This document shows positions 56,218 to 64,000 of a stretch of DNA of 64,000 bases, piece after piece; the stretch's first letter is position 1; the number at the start of each line of letters is the position of its first letter. The position numbers and the translations under genes are program-made. Under the pieces are notes generated by a model, which did no database searches, was not told the DNA's origin, and saw only the letters and a list, made by a program, of their open reading frames with translations. The stretch is from Rhodobacterales bacterium (GTDB lineage: Bacteria > Pseudomonadota > Alphaproteobacteria > Rhizobiales > Stappiaceae), in assembly GCA_008107755.1 (NCBI GenBank), contig VIRH01000100.1:1-64000 (forward strand). The letters run 5' to 3'.

Positions 56218-57225
56218 TCACATGGTCGACTTCGGTTCGCTGTCGTTCACGTTGACGCGGAACAGACCGTCCATGATCTCCTGTTCCTTTTCCTTGGCCG
56301 CTTTCACGGCATCGGCAGGTGCCAGGCTTTCGTCGACGACGAAGCTGCCGCCGCTGTAGGACATGTAGGAATAGGGACCGTAGTCAGCCGGCTCGAAGTT
56401 GCCGCCCTGCACCGCCTCGATTGCCTTGTCGATCGTCGGCTCCATGTGCCACAGAGCCGAGGACAGGATGGTGCCCGGATAATCCCCGGCCGTGTCGATC
56501 ACGTTGCCGATTGCCAGAATGCCCTTTTCCTTGGCCGCATCGGACACACCAAAACGCTCTGCGTAGAGAATGTCAGCACCCTTGTCGATCATCGCGAAGG
56601 CGGATTCCTTGGCCTTGGGCGGGTCGTACCAGGAGTTGATGAAGGTGACGAGGAACTTCACGTCCGGATTGACTGCGGTGGCGCCTTCCATGAAGGCGTT
56701 CATCAGGCGGTTCACTTCCGGAATCGCGTAACCGCCGACCATGCCGATGACGTTGGTCTTGGTGGTCGCACCCGCAATCATGCCGGAGAGATAGCTCGGC
56801 TCATGAATCCAGTTGTCGAAGACGGCGAAGTTCGGCTGGGCCGGCCCGAAGGACGACCCCATCAGAAAGGCCGTGTCCGGGTATTCCGCCGCCACCTTGC
56901 GCGCAGCGCGCTCGACCGCAAAGGCCTCGCCGACGATCAGGTCCATGCCCTGCTCGGCATATTCGCGCATGACGCGCTCATAGTCGGTGTTGGCAACGTT
57001 TTCGGAGAAGGTGTAGGTGATCTCACCGCGGTCCTGAGCGGCATTCAGGGCCTTGTCGATGCGGCTGACCCACTGCTGTTCGACCGGAACGGTATAGATC
57101 GCGGCGACCTTGATCGGGTCCGCGGCCAGCGCAGCGACGGGAGAAAGACCGGCAACGGCAGTCACCGCCAGCCCGGCCGCCAGCATCGCCCTTCTGGCCC
57201 TGGAAAATGGTTTTGAGAACGCCAT
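56218..57225 (-). CDS. BMP-family ABC transporter substrate-binding protein
   Basis: The protein has 335 residues with a signal peptide (RRAMLAAGLAVTAVAGL, cleavage near AALAADP). The Bmp/PnrA fold is evident: IKVAAIYTVPVEQQW, DLIVGEAFAVERAARKVA in pieces near 90, FLMGSSFGPAQPNFAVFD near 115, and GMIAGATTKTNVIGMVGGY near 141. These receptors bind nucleosides or related bases and, in one branch, have ligands such as autoinducer-like sugars. Here the deaminase at the operon end favours a pyrimidine or related N-heterocycle. The ATG at 57225 has AGGGG upstream. First gene of the five-gene operon. Confidence 0.93.
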   Translation of the reverse strand: MAFSKPFSRARRAMLAAGLAVTAVAGLSPVAALAADPIKVAAIYTVPVEQQWVSRIDKALNAAQDRGEITYTFSENVANTDYERVMREYAEQGMDLIVGEAFAVERAARKVAAEYPDTAFLMGSSFGPAQPNFAVFDNWIHEPSYLSGMIAGATTKTNVIGMVGGYAIPEVNRLMNAFMEGATAVNPDVKFLVTFINSWYDPPKAKESAFAMIDKGADILYAERFGVSDAAKEKGILAIGNVIDTAGDYPGTILSSALWHMEPTIDKAIEAVQGGNFEPADYGPYSYMSYSGGSFVVDESLAPADAVKAAKEKEQEIMDGLFRVNVNDSEPKSTM

Positions 57226-57455
57226 GTTTGAACCCCTGCGAGATATTATTGATGCCCAAATTGACCACAAACCCGGCATGCCCACAAGTTGGGCTTGATA
57301 TTCGCCCTCAAACTTTTTTGAACAATTGGAAAAATTCTCGCTGCTCGTGATTGCGCCGATCAAACGCACCAACCTCAGGCAGCAGAGGAGGCCGAACTTT
57401 GAACCTTTGGCGCGACTGGACGTTTCCCTGATGAAGAATTCCTCAGGAGGATGGA

Positions 57456-57785
57456 ATGTCGAAACACTACCTAACCGCCGCCGGTCCTCGTCTGGCTTAC
57501 GTACTGCTTTCCGGTCTCATGGTGCTTGGCGCATCATCGTTGCCCTCAAAGGCGCAGAACGCGACGCGGGATTGCACCGTGACGCCAGATACCGACAACG
57601 CGGAGCCTGCAGCACCGCGCGGTGACGAAACCGCAGAAGCGCTCGCGGACTGTAACGGCGTGCTGTCCCCCGCCCCCGTCGGAGATCGGGAGCTGCTTGA
57701 ACCGGCGCCGGACGCCGGCACGACACTGGTTATAGAGCCGGAAGATCTGCCGGATCAGTCTCCGGATGCAGAAACACTGCAGTGA
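57456..57785 (+). CDS. Small secreted hypothetical protein
   Basis: The protein has 109 residues. A signal peptide (hydrophobic residues 11-28, cleavage near PSKAQN) is followed by a short acidic, proline-rich mature part of about 75 residues with two cysteines (RDCTVTP and ADCNGV) that may pair. GGAGG lies eight bases before the ATG, supporting expression. No family is recognised. It is divergent from the BMP operon and ends 38 bases before the dehydrogenase fragment. Confidence 0.65.
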   Translation: MSKHYLTAAGPRLAYVLLSGLMVLGASSLPSKAQNATRDCTVTPDTDNAEPAAPRGDETAEALADCNGVLSPAPVGDRELLEPAPDAGTTLVIEPEDLPDQSPDAETLQ

Positions 57786-57822
57786 CCTGAACTGGCCTCC
57801 GCGGATTGAAGACCGATCAGCA

Positions 57823-58185
57823 TTAGGCCGCCGCCGCCAGCATCAGGGCCGTGTGCTCGACGAAGGCACGCGCCTCGCCTTCAGCCGGCGCACCAGGCCA
57901 CGCTGCGTCATATGCATGAAGGGCTCCATCATACCAGCGGCTTGCTCCTTGTGCTGCGTCCATTTCCAGCCCGAGCATTTCCGCCGAAAGCGGTTCCTTC
58001 TGGAGGGTTCTGAGCACATCGAGACAGATGACGTTGCCCGAACCTTCCCAGATGCCGTTGATCGGCGCTTCCCGGTAGAAAAGCGACAGTTGCGGCGTAA
58101 ACCGGTTGCCGATCGCGACGCCGCTCACACCTCTGACAAGACGGCAGAGACCTTCTTGACCACCGACCTGGTCACGCTGACGCAC
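57823..58185 (-). pseudogene. Internal fragment of an AidB-like acyl-CoA dehydrogenase gene
   Basis: The 120-codon frame contains FYREAPINGIWEGSGNVICL, which is the C-terminal-domain signature of AidB-type isovaleryl-CoA-dehydrogenase-like proteins, and then DVLRTLQKEPLSAEML. Homology fades upstream of about 58100 and the frame ends at 57823, well before the expected C-terminus of the family (the last 40 or so residues are missing). Both ends are therefore lost, and over 400 residues of a typical AidB are absent. No start signal is seen. This is a non-functional remnant. Confidence 0.75.
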
Positions 58186-58784
58186 GTGGGCTCTGGCATC
58201 AACTTTGGTGCGCGTGGATCAGATCGAGAAAGGCGTTGAAAGATTTAATTCAATAAATCTCGTAGAAAAAATCTGTAAAAACCATTGCGCTGCCTCATTA
58301 TTTTCAGGCCGAGCAATCCTTGAAAACAGAAATAAATAAATTAAGGAATCGAACCAAAAATAAAAAATCATATTTACCGAGACAGGACTTCGAAAGTGTG
58401 CTTATACTTCCTGCCAACGGCAAGTTTTTCCGGGTCCGGGCCAAAATCCCAAGTTCAGACATTTCTCGACAAGATCCAGCAAAAGCGTTCAAGCCGAAAC
58501 TTTTTTCTGCCGCTCAGACCGCGGACCTGTTTCAGACACCCAGATCGAGAGATCGGCTGCCCAGTTCCATAAAGCTGGCGCCTTGAGAGGGTCCGAGCAG
58601 TTTCCTTGTCCGACTGTAGAACGCAGTCCTCTCCGATGCCCTGCCAACGCTGAGAACTCAAAAAAGCCCGTGCGTTACAGGATCATGCGCAGGGCCGAAT
58701 CCATAGAACCGATCCTCTTTTTTTCCTTCGGACGCTTTCTCGAACTTCCGCAGATCCCGTCCACAAACCCCAAGGAGCCAGATC
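58186..58784. other. AT-rich non-coding region beside the gene remnant
   Basis: About 600 bases carry no supported gene. The left half (58240-58400) is notably rich in A/T (for example AATAAATAAATTAAGG). An 88-codon frame at 58320 starts with TTG without ribosome-binding site and shows no family resemblance. The region may be decayed sequence accompanying the dehydrogenase remnant. Confidence 0.45.
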
Positions 58785-59096
58785 GTGGCATATGAAACCA
58801 GCCGTTCTTTCGGCCAATGCCGGTCCTCAAACCGGAGCGAAACCTCTCATCACTTTACAGTTGGTCAGGTTGTGAGATTGAAAAGCCCGCTTCCCATGCG
58901 GACGACAAAGCCCGGCGACACCTATTTCATCACCGGCACCCTGCCTGCCTCCAACGGACAGCCGCAGTACCGCATCAGGAACAAGGCGGAAGGACATGAA
59001 CGCGTCATGACCGAAGATCTGCTCCAGATCGTGGCCGTTTCCACCGATGACCGGTCCAACGCCCTCCTGATCGAGAAAACCTTCGGCAAGAGCTGA
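58785..59096 (+). CDS. Small conserved hypothetical protein (SH3-like, HERV-motif)
   Basis: The protein has 103 residues. After a polar N-terminus the core reads FTVGQVVRLKSPLP near residue 24 and then PQYRIRNKAEGHERVMTEDL near 60-79 in key points QYRIR and HERV. I recognise this as a family of small proteins common in Rhizobiales, with a predicted small beta-barrel, of unknown function. The GTG start has GGAG eight bases upstream. It is monocistronic between non-coding stretches. Confidence 0.72.
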   Translation: MAYETSRSFGQCRSSNRSETSHHFTVGQVVRLKSPLPMRTTKPGDTYFITGTLPASNGQPQYRIRNKAEGHERVMTEDLLQIVAVSTDDRSNALLIEKTFGKS

Positions 59097-59358
59097 AACC
59101 CGCACGTCTCACTTGCGGATTTACCGGTGGCTTTCCGAAACGGCTTAATGCGAGCCCGAGCCGTCGCAATGGCTCGAACGAAGACCAATGCCATTCAATC
59201 GATAACGGCAGCGACGTGAGGCCATCTGGTCGCGCGCATGGCAGGGGTGTGCGTCGGAAGCTATGGCCGCCACTGTGCGCCGGCACCGACATTTCCCGAC
59301 TTTCCCTGCCCGCATGTCTGCTCCGGCATGTCCCGGAGCAGGAGCAATTTGAGGCGCG

Positions 59359-61374
59359 TTACCGCACCAGGATGTTGCGGAACTGCCAGGGATCGCTGGT
59401 GTCGATGTCTTCCTTGTAGAAGCCCGGGCGGCCTTCCAGCGGTGTCCAGTCGGTGTAGTAGCCCTTGACCGGTCCGAGATAGGGAAGCTGAACCTCAAGG
59501 CAGCGCTTGTAATCCATCTCGTCGGTCTCGACGATGCCCGCTTCCGGATTTTCCAAGGCCCACACCATGCCGGCGAGGACCGCCGACGTCACCTGCAGGC
59601 CGGTCGCGTTCTGGTTCGGAGCCAGCTTGCGCGTCTCCTCGACGGAGAGCTGCGAGCCGTACCAATAGGCATTCTTCTTGTGGCCGTAGAGAAGCACGCC
59701 CAGTTCATCGATGCCGTCCTGAAGCTCGTTTTCCTCAAGCACATGCAAGGTGTCCTGGATCTTGCCCGCCGACCCGAACAATTCGTGCAGCGACAGCACA
59801 GCCACATTCGCCGGATGATAGGCGTAGTGACAGGTCGGCCGGTAGCTGACCTTCTTGCCATCCTTCACGGTGAAGAAGTCCGCAATCGAGATGGCCTCAT
59901 TATGCGTCACCAGGAAGCCGTATTGCGGTCCCGGCGTCGGGCACCATGTCCTGACGCGGGTGTCGGCGCCCGGCTGCTCCAGATAGATCGCAGCCTTGCA
60001 ACCCTTCTTGTGCTTTTTGGCGTTTGACGGTTTCCAGGTCTCGTGCGTGCCCCACCCCAGTTCGGACGGCTGAAAACCTTCCGAGAGAAATCCCTCGACC
60101 GACCAGGTGTTCCAGAACTCGTTGGCAGGCTTCGGTTCGTTGGCCCGCTGGGTGTCGCGCTCGGCGATATGGATGCCCTTGACGCCAACCTTTTTCATCA
60201 GCTTCGCCCAGTCCTTGCGCGAAGACGGCTGCTTGAACTTGACGCCCGTGTCGGTCGCAATGTCGATCAGCGCCTGCTTGACGAACCAGGACACCATGCC
60301 CGGGTTGGCACCGCAGCAGGAAACCGCCGTGGTCCCGCCCGGCTTCTTCTTCTTTTCCTTGCGCACGGTTTCGCGCAGCGCATAGTTGGTGCGGTCGGCT
60401 GCCTTTGCCTTTTCGTCGAAATAGAAGCCGGGCCAGGGCTCGACCACCGTGTCGATGTAGAGCACGCCGAGCTTGCGGCACAATTTCATCAGATCGAGCG
60501 ATGACGTATCGACGGACAGGTTGACGACAAACCCCTGCCCTTCGCCCTCGCTCAAAAGTGGCGTCAGGACGTCCTTGTAGTTTTCAGGCGTCAACGCGAT
60601 CTTCTCGAACCGGTAGCCCCGGTCCCTCACAAGTCCCGCGTCCGTATCGACTGGATCAATCACCGTGAAACGGCTCTTGTCGAAATGGAAGTGGCGCTCG
60701 ATCAGCGGAAGGGTGCCCTTGCCGATGGAACCGAGCCCGATCATCACGACCGGTCCGGTAATCGTGCCGTGAACCGGCCAGGTTGACGCTGGTGCCACTG
60801 ACTTTGACTGCGCCGCGGAGGCGGCAGGTTTGCGTCTTGCGGGTGTTCTCTTCACCTCGGCGGCGGCCTTTGCAGCCGTCTTCGCGGCACCTGCATCGAC
60901 AGGCGTCGCAGGCTTGCGCGCACGGGTCCGCGCAGACGGCGCCTTTACCGCAGCTGGTTTTGGCGCGGCCTCCTTCGTGGCAGCAGGCTCTGCAGCGGCA
61001 GGGCGTGCGGGCTGCTTGCGGGCCGCCGGCGCCCGTGCCACCGATGTCTTGGCACCTGCGGCCTTAGCAGCGGGCGCCTTGTTTGCGGCGGTCGTTGAGG
61101 TTGAGGTTTTTGGGGCTGTCGCTGCTGCCGCCGGCTTCTTGGTTCTGGCCGGTCTGGCAGCAGCTTTCTCTGTTGCAGTCTTTGCACTTGCGGCTCTGGC
61201 AGGCGCCTTTTGTGCGTTCGCGCCTCGCGGGGCAGCAGATGTTCCGGACGCCCGCGCTGCGGGTGTCGATGCATTTTTCCGCGTCGCTGCCGCTTTGGAC
61301 GCTGCAGGCTTGCGGGAAGATTGGGTCTTCTTCGCCGGGGTTTCCGGCGCGCCGCCGTTGGTTTCGTCGGTCAT
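59359..61374 (-). CDS. hss: Homospermidine synthase with histone H1-like N-terminal extension
   Basis: The frame encodes 671 residues. Residues about 193-671 are a full homospermidine synthase: NAD-binding VMIGLGSIGKGTLPLIERHF in key points GLGSIGKG, VIDPVDTD, SCCGANPGMVSWF near 380 and the family ending PWQFRNILVR. The enzyme makes homospermidine from putrescine. Residues 1-192 are an unusual Ala/Lys/Arg/Pro/Thr-rich tail (repeats like KPAA, KAAA, ARKP) with no bulky hydrophobics, resembling bacterial histone H1-like or AlgP-like tails. Family members normally begin near the GTG at 60798. AGGAAA stands just before ATG 61374. The gene is last in the ornithine decarboxylase operon. Confidence 0.9.
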   Translation of the reverse strand: MTDETNGGAPETPAKKTQSSRKPAASKAAATRKNASTPAARASGTSAAPRGANAQKAPARAASAKTATEKAAARPARTKKPAAAATAPKTSTSTTAANKAPAAKAAGAKTSVARAPAARKQPARPAAAEPAATKEAAPKPAAVKAPSARTRARKPATPVDAGAAKTAAKAAAEVKRTPARRKPAASAAQSKSVAPASTWPVHGTITGPVVMIGLGSIGKGTLPLIERHFHFDKSRFTVIDPVDTDAGLVRDRGYRFEKIALTPENYKDVLTPLLSEGEGQGFVVNLSVDTSSLDLMKLCRKLGVLYIDTVVEPWPGFYFDEKAKAADRTNYALRETVRKEKKKKPGGTTAVSCCGANPGMVSWFVKQALIDIATDTGVKFKQPSSRKDWAKLMKKVGVKGIHIAERDTQRANEPKPANEFWNTWSVEGFLSEGFQPSELGWGTHETWKPSNAKKHKKGCKAAIYLEQPGADTRVRTWCPTPGPQYGFLVTHNEAISIADFFTVKDGKKVSYRPTCHYAYHPANVAVLSLHELFGSAGKIQDTLHVLEENELQDGIDELGVLLYGHKKNAYWYGSQLSVEETRKLAPNQNATGLQVTSAVLAGMVWALENPEAGIVETDEMDYKRCLEVQLPYLGPVKGYYTDWTPLEGRPGFYKEDIDTSDPWQFRNILVR

Positions 61375-61546
61375 TTTCCTGAAACTCCAATCGTCGTGAG
61401 ATCCACCGTCCGCTACGATAATCACGGGCCGGCTCTATGGGAACATCCTCTTGCGTAAGGTGCACTTAATGCACCCTCCGGAACATTTGACCTGTTTTCA
61501 TTGCGATTGCAAGGTTCGCGTGGGGGACAAGCCCCCACTGCAGCCA

Positions 61547-62098
61547 TCAAGCAAGCTTGCGCGGCGCGTGGCTTTTTTCGGAAATCGCGGACCCCGTCAC
61601 CGGATCGATCTGGCCGGCGGCCAGAACAAGCCCGTCGAGGCCGGCGAGATGTCCCGCCTGGAACTCCACGCCGAGAAAACGTTGATATTCTAGCGGCCCC
61701 GGCAGCGAGACATCGTCCAACAGTCCCGCGTCGAAGCCGAAGCGGGCATAGTAGGGAAGATCTCCAACCAGGATGACCGAGCCGTGGCCGTGAACGGCCG
61801 CCTGGTTGAGCGCGTGGCGCATCAGACGGTCGCCCACCTGCTGTCCGCGGCAACCGGGATCGACAGCCAGAGGTCCGAGCAACAGGGTCTGGAACCCGTT
61901 GCGGTCCGCCACGGACCAGAGGCGTACGGTCCCGACAAGCCTGCCGGTTTCGTCGAGCGCCGTGAATGCGAAGACCGGAAGCCGGCCTTCGCGCAGACGC
62001 TCGGACGTCTTCGTGAAGCGGTTTTCCCCGAAGCACTGGTCAAGCAGCGCCTCGCGGGCACCGGTGTGAGCCGGTGCCTCGTCAACGATATCGATCAT
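61547..62098 (-). CDS. GNAT family N-acetyltransferase of the polyamine operon
   Basis: The protein has 183 residues with one acetyltransferase domain: strand LVGTVRLWSV near 54, acetyl-CoA loop VDPGCRGQQVGDRLM near 78-92 and YYARFGFD near 115. A related acetyltransferase commonly lies between ornithine decarboxylase and homospermidine synthase in Rhizobiales. Its acceptor may be a polyamine or precursor, but this is inferred from context only. The ATG at 62098 is ten bases past the decarboxylase stop and has GAGAAG upstream. It is 172 bases before the synthase gene. Confidence 0.88.
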   Translation of the reverse strand: MIDIVDEAPAHTGAREALLDQCFGENRFTKTSERLREGRLPVFAFTALDETGRLVGTVRLWSVADRNGFQTLLLGPLAVDPGCRGQQVGDRLMRHALNQAAVHGHGSVILVGDLPYYARFGFDAGLLDDVSLPGPLEYQRFLGVEFQAGHLAGLDGLVLAAGQIDPVTGSAISEKSHAPRKLA

Positions 62099-62108
62099 TG
62101 TCGTCTTC

Positions 62109-63239
62109 TCAGATGACGAAGGATGCCAGGGGCGCAAAGCCGTTGAAGCCGACCGAGGAATAGGTCGTCGTGTAGGCGCCGCAGGCCTCGATCAGCACCT
62201 TGTCGCCGATGGACAGGCTGACCGGAAGTTCATACGGCGTCTTCTCGTAGAGCACGTCGACGCTGTCGCAGGTCGGGCCGGCCAGGACGCAGGGTGCGGT
62301 CCGGTCGCCGTCACGCGGGGTACGGATCGGATAACGGATCGCTTCGTCCATGGTCTCTGCAAGACCGTGGAACTTGCCGATGTCGAGGTAGACCCAGCGG
62401 ACTTCGTCGTCCGCAGCCTTCTTCGAGATCAGGACGACTTCAGCCTCGATCATGCCGGCGTTGCCGACCATGCCGCGGCCCGGTTCGATGATCGTGGACG
62501 GCAGACGGTTGCCGAAGTGCTTGCACAGTGCCTGGAAGATCGCTTCGCCATAGGTCGGGACGCCCGGGACGTCCTTCAGGTAGCGGGTCGGGAACCCGCC
62601 GCCCATGTTGACCATCTTCAGTTCGATGCCGCGGACCGCCATTTCCTGGAAAACGCCTGCCGCCATGGCGAGAGCGAAATCCCAGGCTTGCAGGTTGGCT
62701 TGCTGCGAGCCGACGTGGAAGGAGACGCCGTATGCGACAAGGCCGAGCCGGTGCGCATGTTCGAGGACGTCGGGCGCCATTTGCGGGTCGCATCCGAACT
62801 TGCGGGAGAGCGGCCACTCGGCACCGACGCCGTCGCACAGGACGCGGCAGAAGACTTTGGAGCCGGGTGCGACACGGGCGATTTTCTCGACTTCTTCGAC
62901 ACAGTCGACGGCGAAGAGGCGGACGCCGTATTCATAGGCACGCGCAATATCCTTCTCCTTCTTGATCGTGTTGCCGTAGGAAATGCGGTCAGCGGATGCA
63001 CCGGTCGCCAGAACCATTTCGATTTCGCCGACGGAGGCGCAATCGAAGGAGGAGCCGAGGCTTTCCAGGAGGGTCAGGATCGCAGCGTCCGGGTTGGCCT
63101 TGACCGCGTAATAGACGGACGTATCCGGAAGAGACTTTGCGAACGCATCAAAATTCTCGCGCACGATGTCGAGATCGACAACAACGCAGGGTCCATCGCT
63201 TTCGCGTCGGCGGAGGAAGTCGCGGATACGGTCGGTCAT
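62109..63239 (-). CDS. Ornithine/lysine decarboxylase, eukaryotic-type (PLP fold III)
   Basis: The 376-residue enzyme makes putrescine from ornithine. The PLP lysine is K47 in YYAVKANPD; other hallmarks are SFHVGSQ near 174, GGGFPTRY near 214, EPGRGMVGNAG near 250 and the dimer-interface cysteine in GPTCDSVD near 319. Some family members accept lysine too. It starts the operon with the GNAT and homospermidine synthase genes: ornithine to putrescine to homospermidine. The ATG overlaps the stop of a 16-codon upstream frame, and AGGGG lies nine to ten bases before it, inside a small GGGG/CCCC hairpin. Confidence 0.95.
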   Translation of the reverse strand: MTDRIRDFLRRRESDGPCVVVDLDIVRENFDAFAKSLPDTSVYYAVKANPDAAILTLLESLGSSFDCASVGEIEMVLATGASADRISYGNTIKKEKDIARAYEYGVRLFAVDCVEEVEKIARVAPGSKVFCRVLCDGVGAEWPLSRKFGCDPQMAPDVLEHAHRLGLVAYGVSFHVGSQQANLQAWDFALAMAAGVFQEMAVRGIELKMVNMGGGFPTRYLKDVPGVPTYGEAIFQALCKHFGNRLPSTIIEPGRGMVGNAGMIEAEVVLISKKAADDEVRWVYLDIGKFHGLAETMDEAIRYPIRTPRDGDRTAPCVLAGPTCDSVDVLYEKTPYELPVSLSIGDKVLIEACGAYTTTYSSVGFNGFAPLASFVI

Positions 63240-63286
63240 TGGGGGAAGCCCCTTTCTCTCTCAATCTCAAGCCGCAAGACGCGCAT
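63236..63286 (-). CDS. Putative 16-residue leader peptide coupled to ornithine decarboxylase
   Basis: ATG 63286 opens a frame reading MRVLRLEIERERGFPQ whose TGA overlaps the decarboxylase ATG (ATGA). Four of sixteen residues are arginine, two encoded by AGA and AGG, which are rare in GC-rich genomes and only one codon apart. The decarboxylase ribosome-binding site lies within its last codons, so its translation would alter access to that site. No strong ribosome-binding site precedes the ATG, which is the main doubt. Arginine or ornithine sensing is a hypothesis. Confidence 0.4.
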   Translation of the reverse strand: MRVLRLEIERERGFPQ

Positions 63287-63891
63287 GTTCAGTTGGCGCG
63301 CTGCGTTCACGTCGCAGGATGCTGCAGGGCGCACCGGGCCTCCCCCGGGATGGAACCGGAGGTCGGGTTGACCGCAGCGACGGTTGGGCAAAGCGACTGA
63401 AACCAGTGCAATGCTTTCCCGCGTCGGGAATGCCGTTGATTGGATCGGGATACCGAACCGCACGTCGGGCAATGATGTAGCAAGTGCCTCTTCAGTGACC
63501 CCGGAGGTTGGAAACCCCGGCAGAGACCAAAAAAGCCCTCTTAACGTCGTTGCTTTCAGTCATCCGGATTTCAACTGCCCCGCCCCTTGGCGGATTTTGT
63601 GGCAGAAGGTCCCTTAAGAGATGTCTCTGATGTGACACCCCATGGAAGACCACGGGCACGTGCGAATTTGGGCAGGGCGTATATGCGCTTTTTTCCATTC
63701 CGGTGCAAGCATAAATTTCCGCATATCAGACGCCTGTTTCCTGCAAGGCGGTCACGCCGGCCACCTCTCGCCGTCAGCAACTTGCGAGAGCGCCTTTCCC
63801 GGTACACATTTGTTTCGTAAGACCAATGTTCCGGTCGGGTCCCACCCCGAATGGCGCATAATTCTGCCGATTGCGAACCGAAAGAGAGACC
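63287..63891. other. Leader/promoter region of the polyamine operon and redoxin gene
   Basis: Six hundred bases lie between the divergent operon and redoxin gene. On the minus strand a T7-run preceded by GAGGGC occurs near 63530, and a small GGTT/AACC hairpin lies at about 63505-63516. Alphaproteobacterial decarboxylase genes can carry the speF RNA motif here; I cannot confirm it by eye. No coding frame is convincing. Confidence 0.4.
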
Positions 63892-64000
63892 ATGGCTTCA
63901 ACGACTCCCCCCGTTTGCGACTTCGGATGGCAAGCGCCCGGTTTCACCCTTCCTGCCACCGACGGCAGAAGCTACAGGCTGGAGGACGTCGCGGGAAAGA
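63892..64000 (+). CDS. Redoxin (AhpC/TSA thioredoxin-fold) protein, 5' part
   Basis: Thirty-six codons are present before the window ends. The start reads MASTTPPVCDFGWQAPGF, followed by LPATDGRSYRLEDVAGK, the opening of the alkyl-hydroperoxide-reductase/TSA-type thioredoxin fold, in which a CxxC or CP active site would follow about ten residues later. The ATG is preceded by AAAGAGAG. The gene is divergent from the polyamine operon. Enzyme subtype (peroxiredoxin or ResA-like) cannot be decided from this part. Confidence 0.7.
   Translation, partial: MASTTPPVCDFGWQAPGFTLPATDGRSYRLEDVAGK

Noticed and set aside
58320..58586. An 88-codon basic plus-strand frame
   Set aside because: It has a TTG start without ribosome-binding site, A/T-rich random-like codons and no family resemblance.
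1..64000. tRNA, rRNA, CRISPR arrays, intact insertion sequences, phage genes, toxin-antitoxin pairs or defence islands
   Set aside because: I looked for these at gene junctions and in gaps and saw none; the window reads as core and accessory metabolism, transport and signalling.

Overview
The window is chromosomal DNA of a GC-rich alphaproteobacterium. Gene content points towards the Stappiaceae/Rhizobiales side (a Roseibium or Labrenzia-like marine bacterium). Supporting features are homospermidine synthase with a fold-III ornithine decarboxylase, a TIGR03808-type Tat-exported repeat protein, a heterodimeric methylmalonyl-CoA mutase with MeaB, tripartite tricarboxylate transporters and many solute-binding proteins. 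The taxonomic placement is inference from protein families; no rRNA, tRNA, CRISPR array, phage or intact insertion sequence was seen.

Layout. 0-5 kb: methionine sulfoxide reductase B, a solute-binding protein, a divergent HxlR regulator/qorB pair with a candidate operator between them, an MFS carrier and a membrane protein. 5-7 kb: a chemoreceptor interrupted by one in-frame amber codon. 7-18 kb: an S9 oligopeptidase, a lipoprotein, a possible small RNA, cytochrome c' with a dihaem cytochrome c, Fe superoxide dismutase, an MFS carrier, an aminotransferase, a VOC protein and a haloacid dehalogenase. 18-32 kb: mutA-mutB, a LuxR-type regulator, a HerA-like ATPase, an MscS channel, an M20 dipeptidase, a LOG protein, a lipoprotein, and meaB coupled to a pyroglutamyl-peptidase-like gene. 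32-43 kb: TetR/YHS pair, Tat-exported beta-helix protein, a nitrogen and amino-acid catabolic set (DDAH, asparaginase, aminotransferase), a SulP transporter and a class III adenylate cyclase.

43-46 kb is a gene graveyard. A CheB-CheR signalling fusion carries an amber codon, a one-base insertion in a C run and a lost 3' end. It abuts, tail to tail, a PAS-GGDEF gene that has lost its catalytic end.

46-57 kb is a transport locus. An RpiR/SIS regulator is divergent from tctC, a signal-less BMP-fold protein gene, tctB and tctA. These converge on a BMP/ABC nucleoside-type importer operon ending in a cytosine-deaminase-like gene. Two identical-arm palindromes flank the regulator/tctC intergenic region.

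57-58 kb holds an internal fragment of an AidB-like acyl-CoA dehydrogenase. 59-63 kb is a polyamine operon: ornithine decarboxylase, GNAT acetyltransferase, homospermidine synthase. Two things stand out there: a 16-codon reading frame whose stop codon overlaps the decarboxylase start, and a 192-residue histone-H1-like Ala/Lys/Pro tail on the homospermidine synthase. A redoxin gene runs off the right edge.
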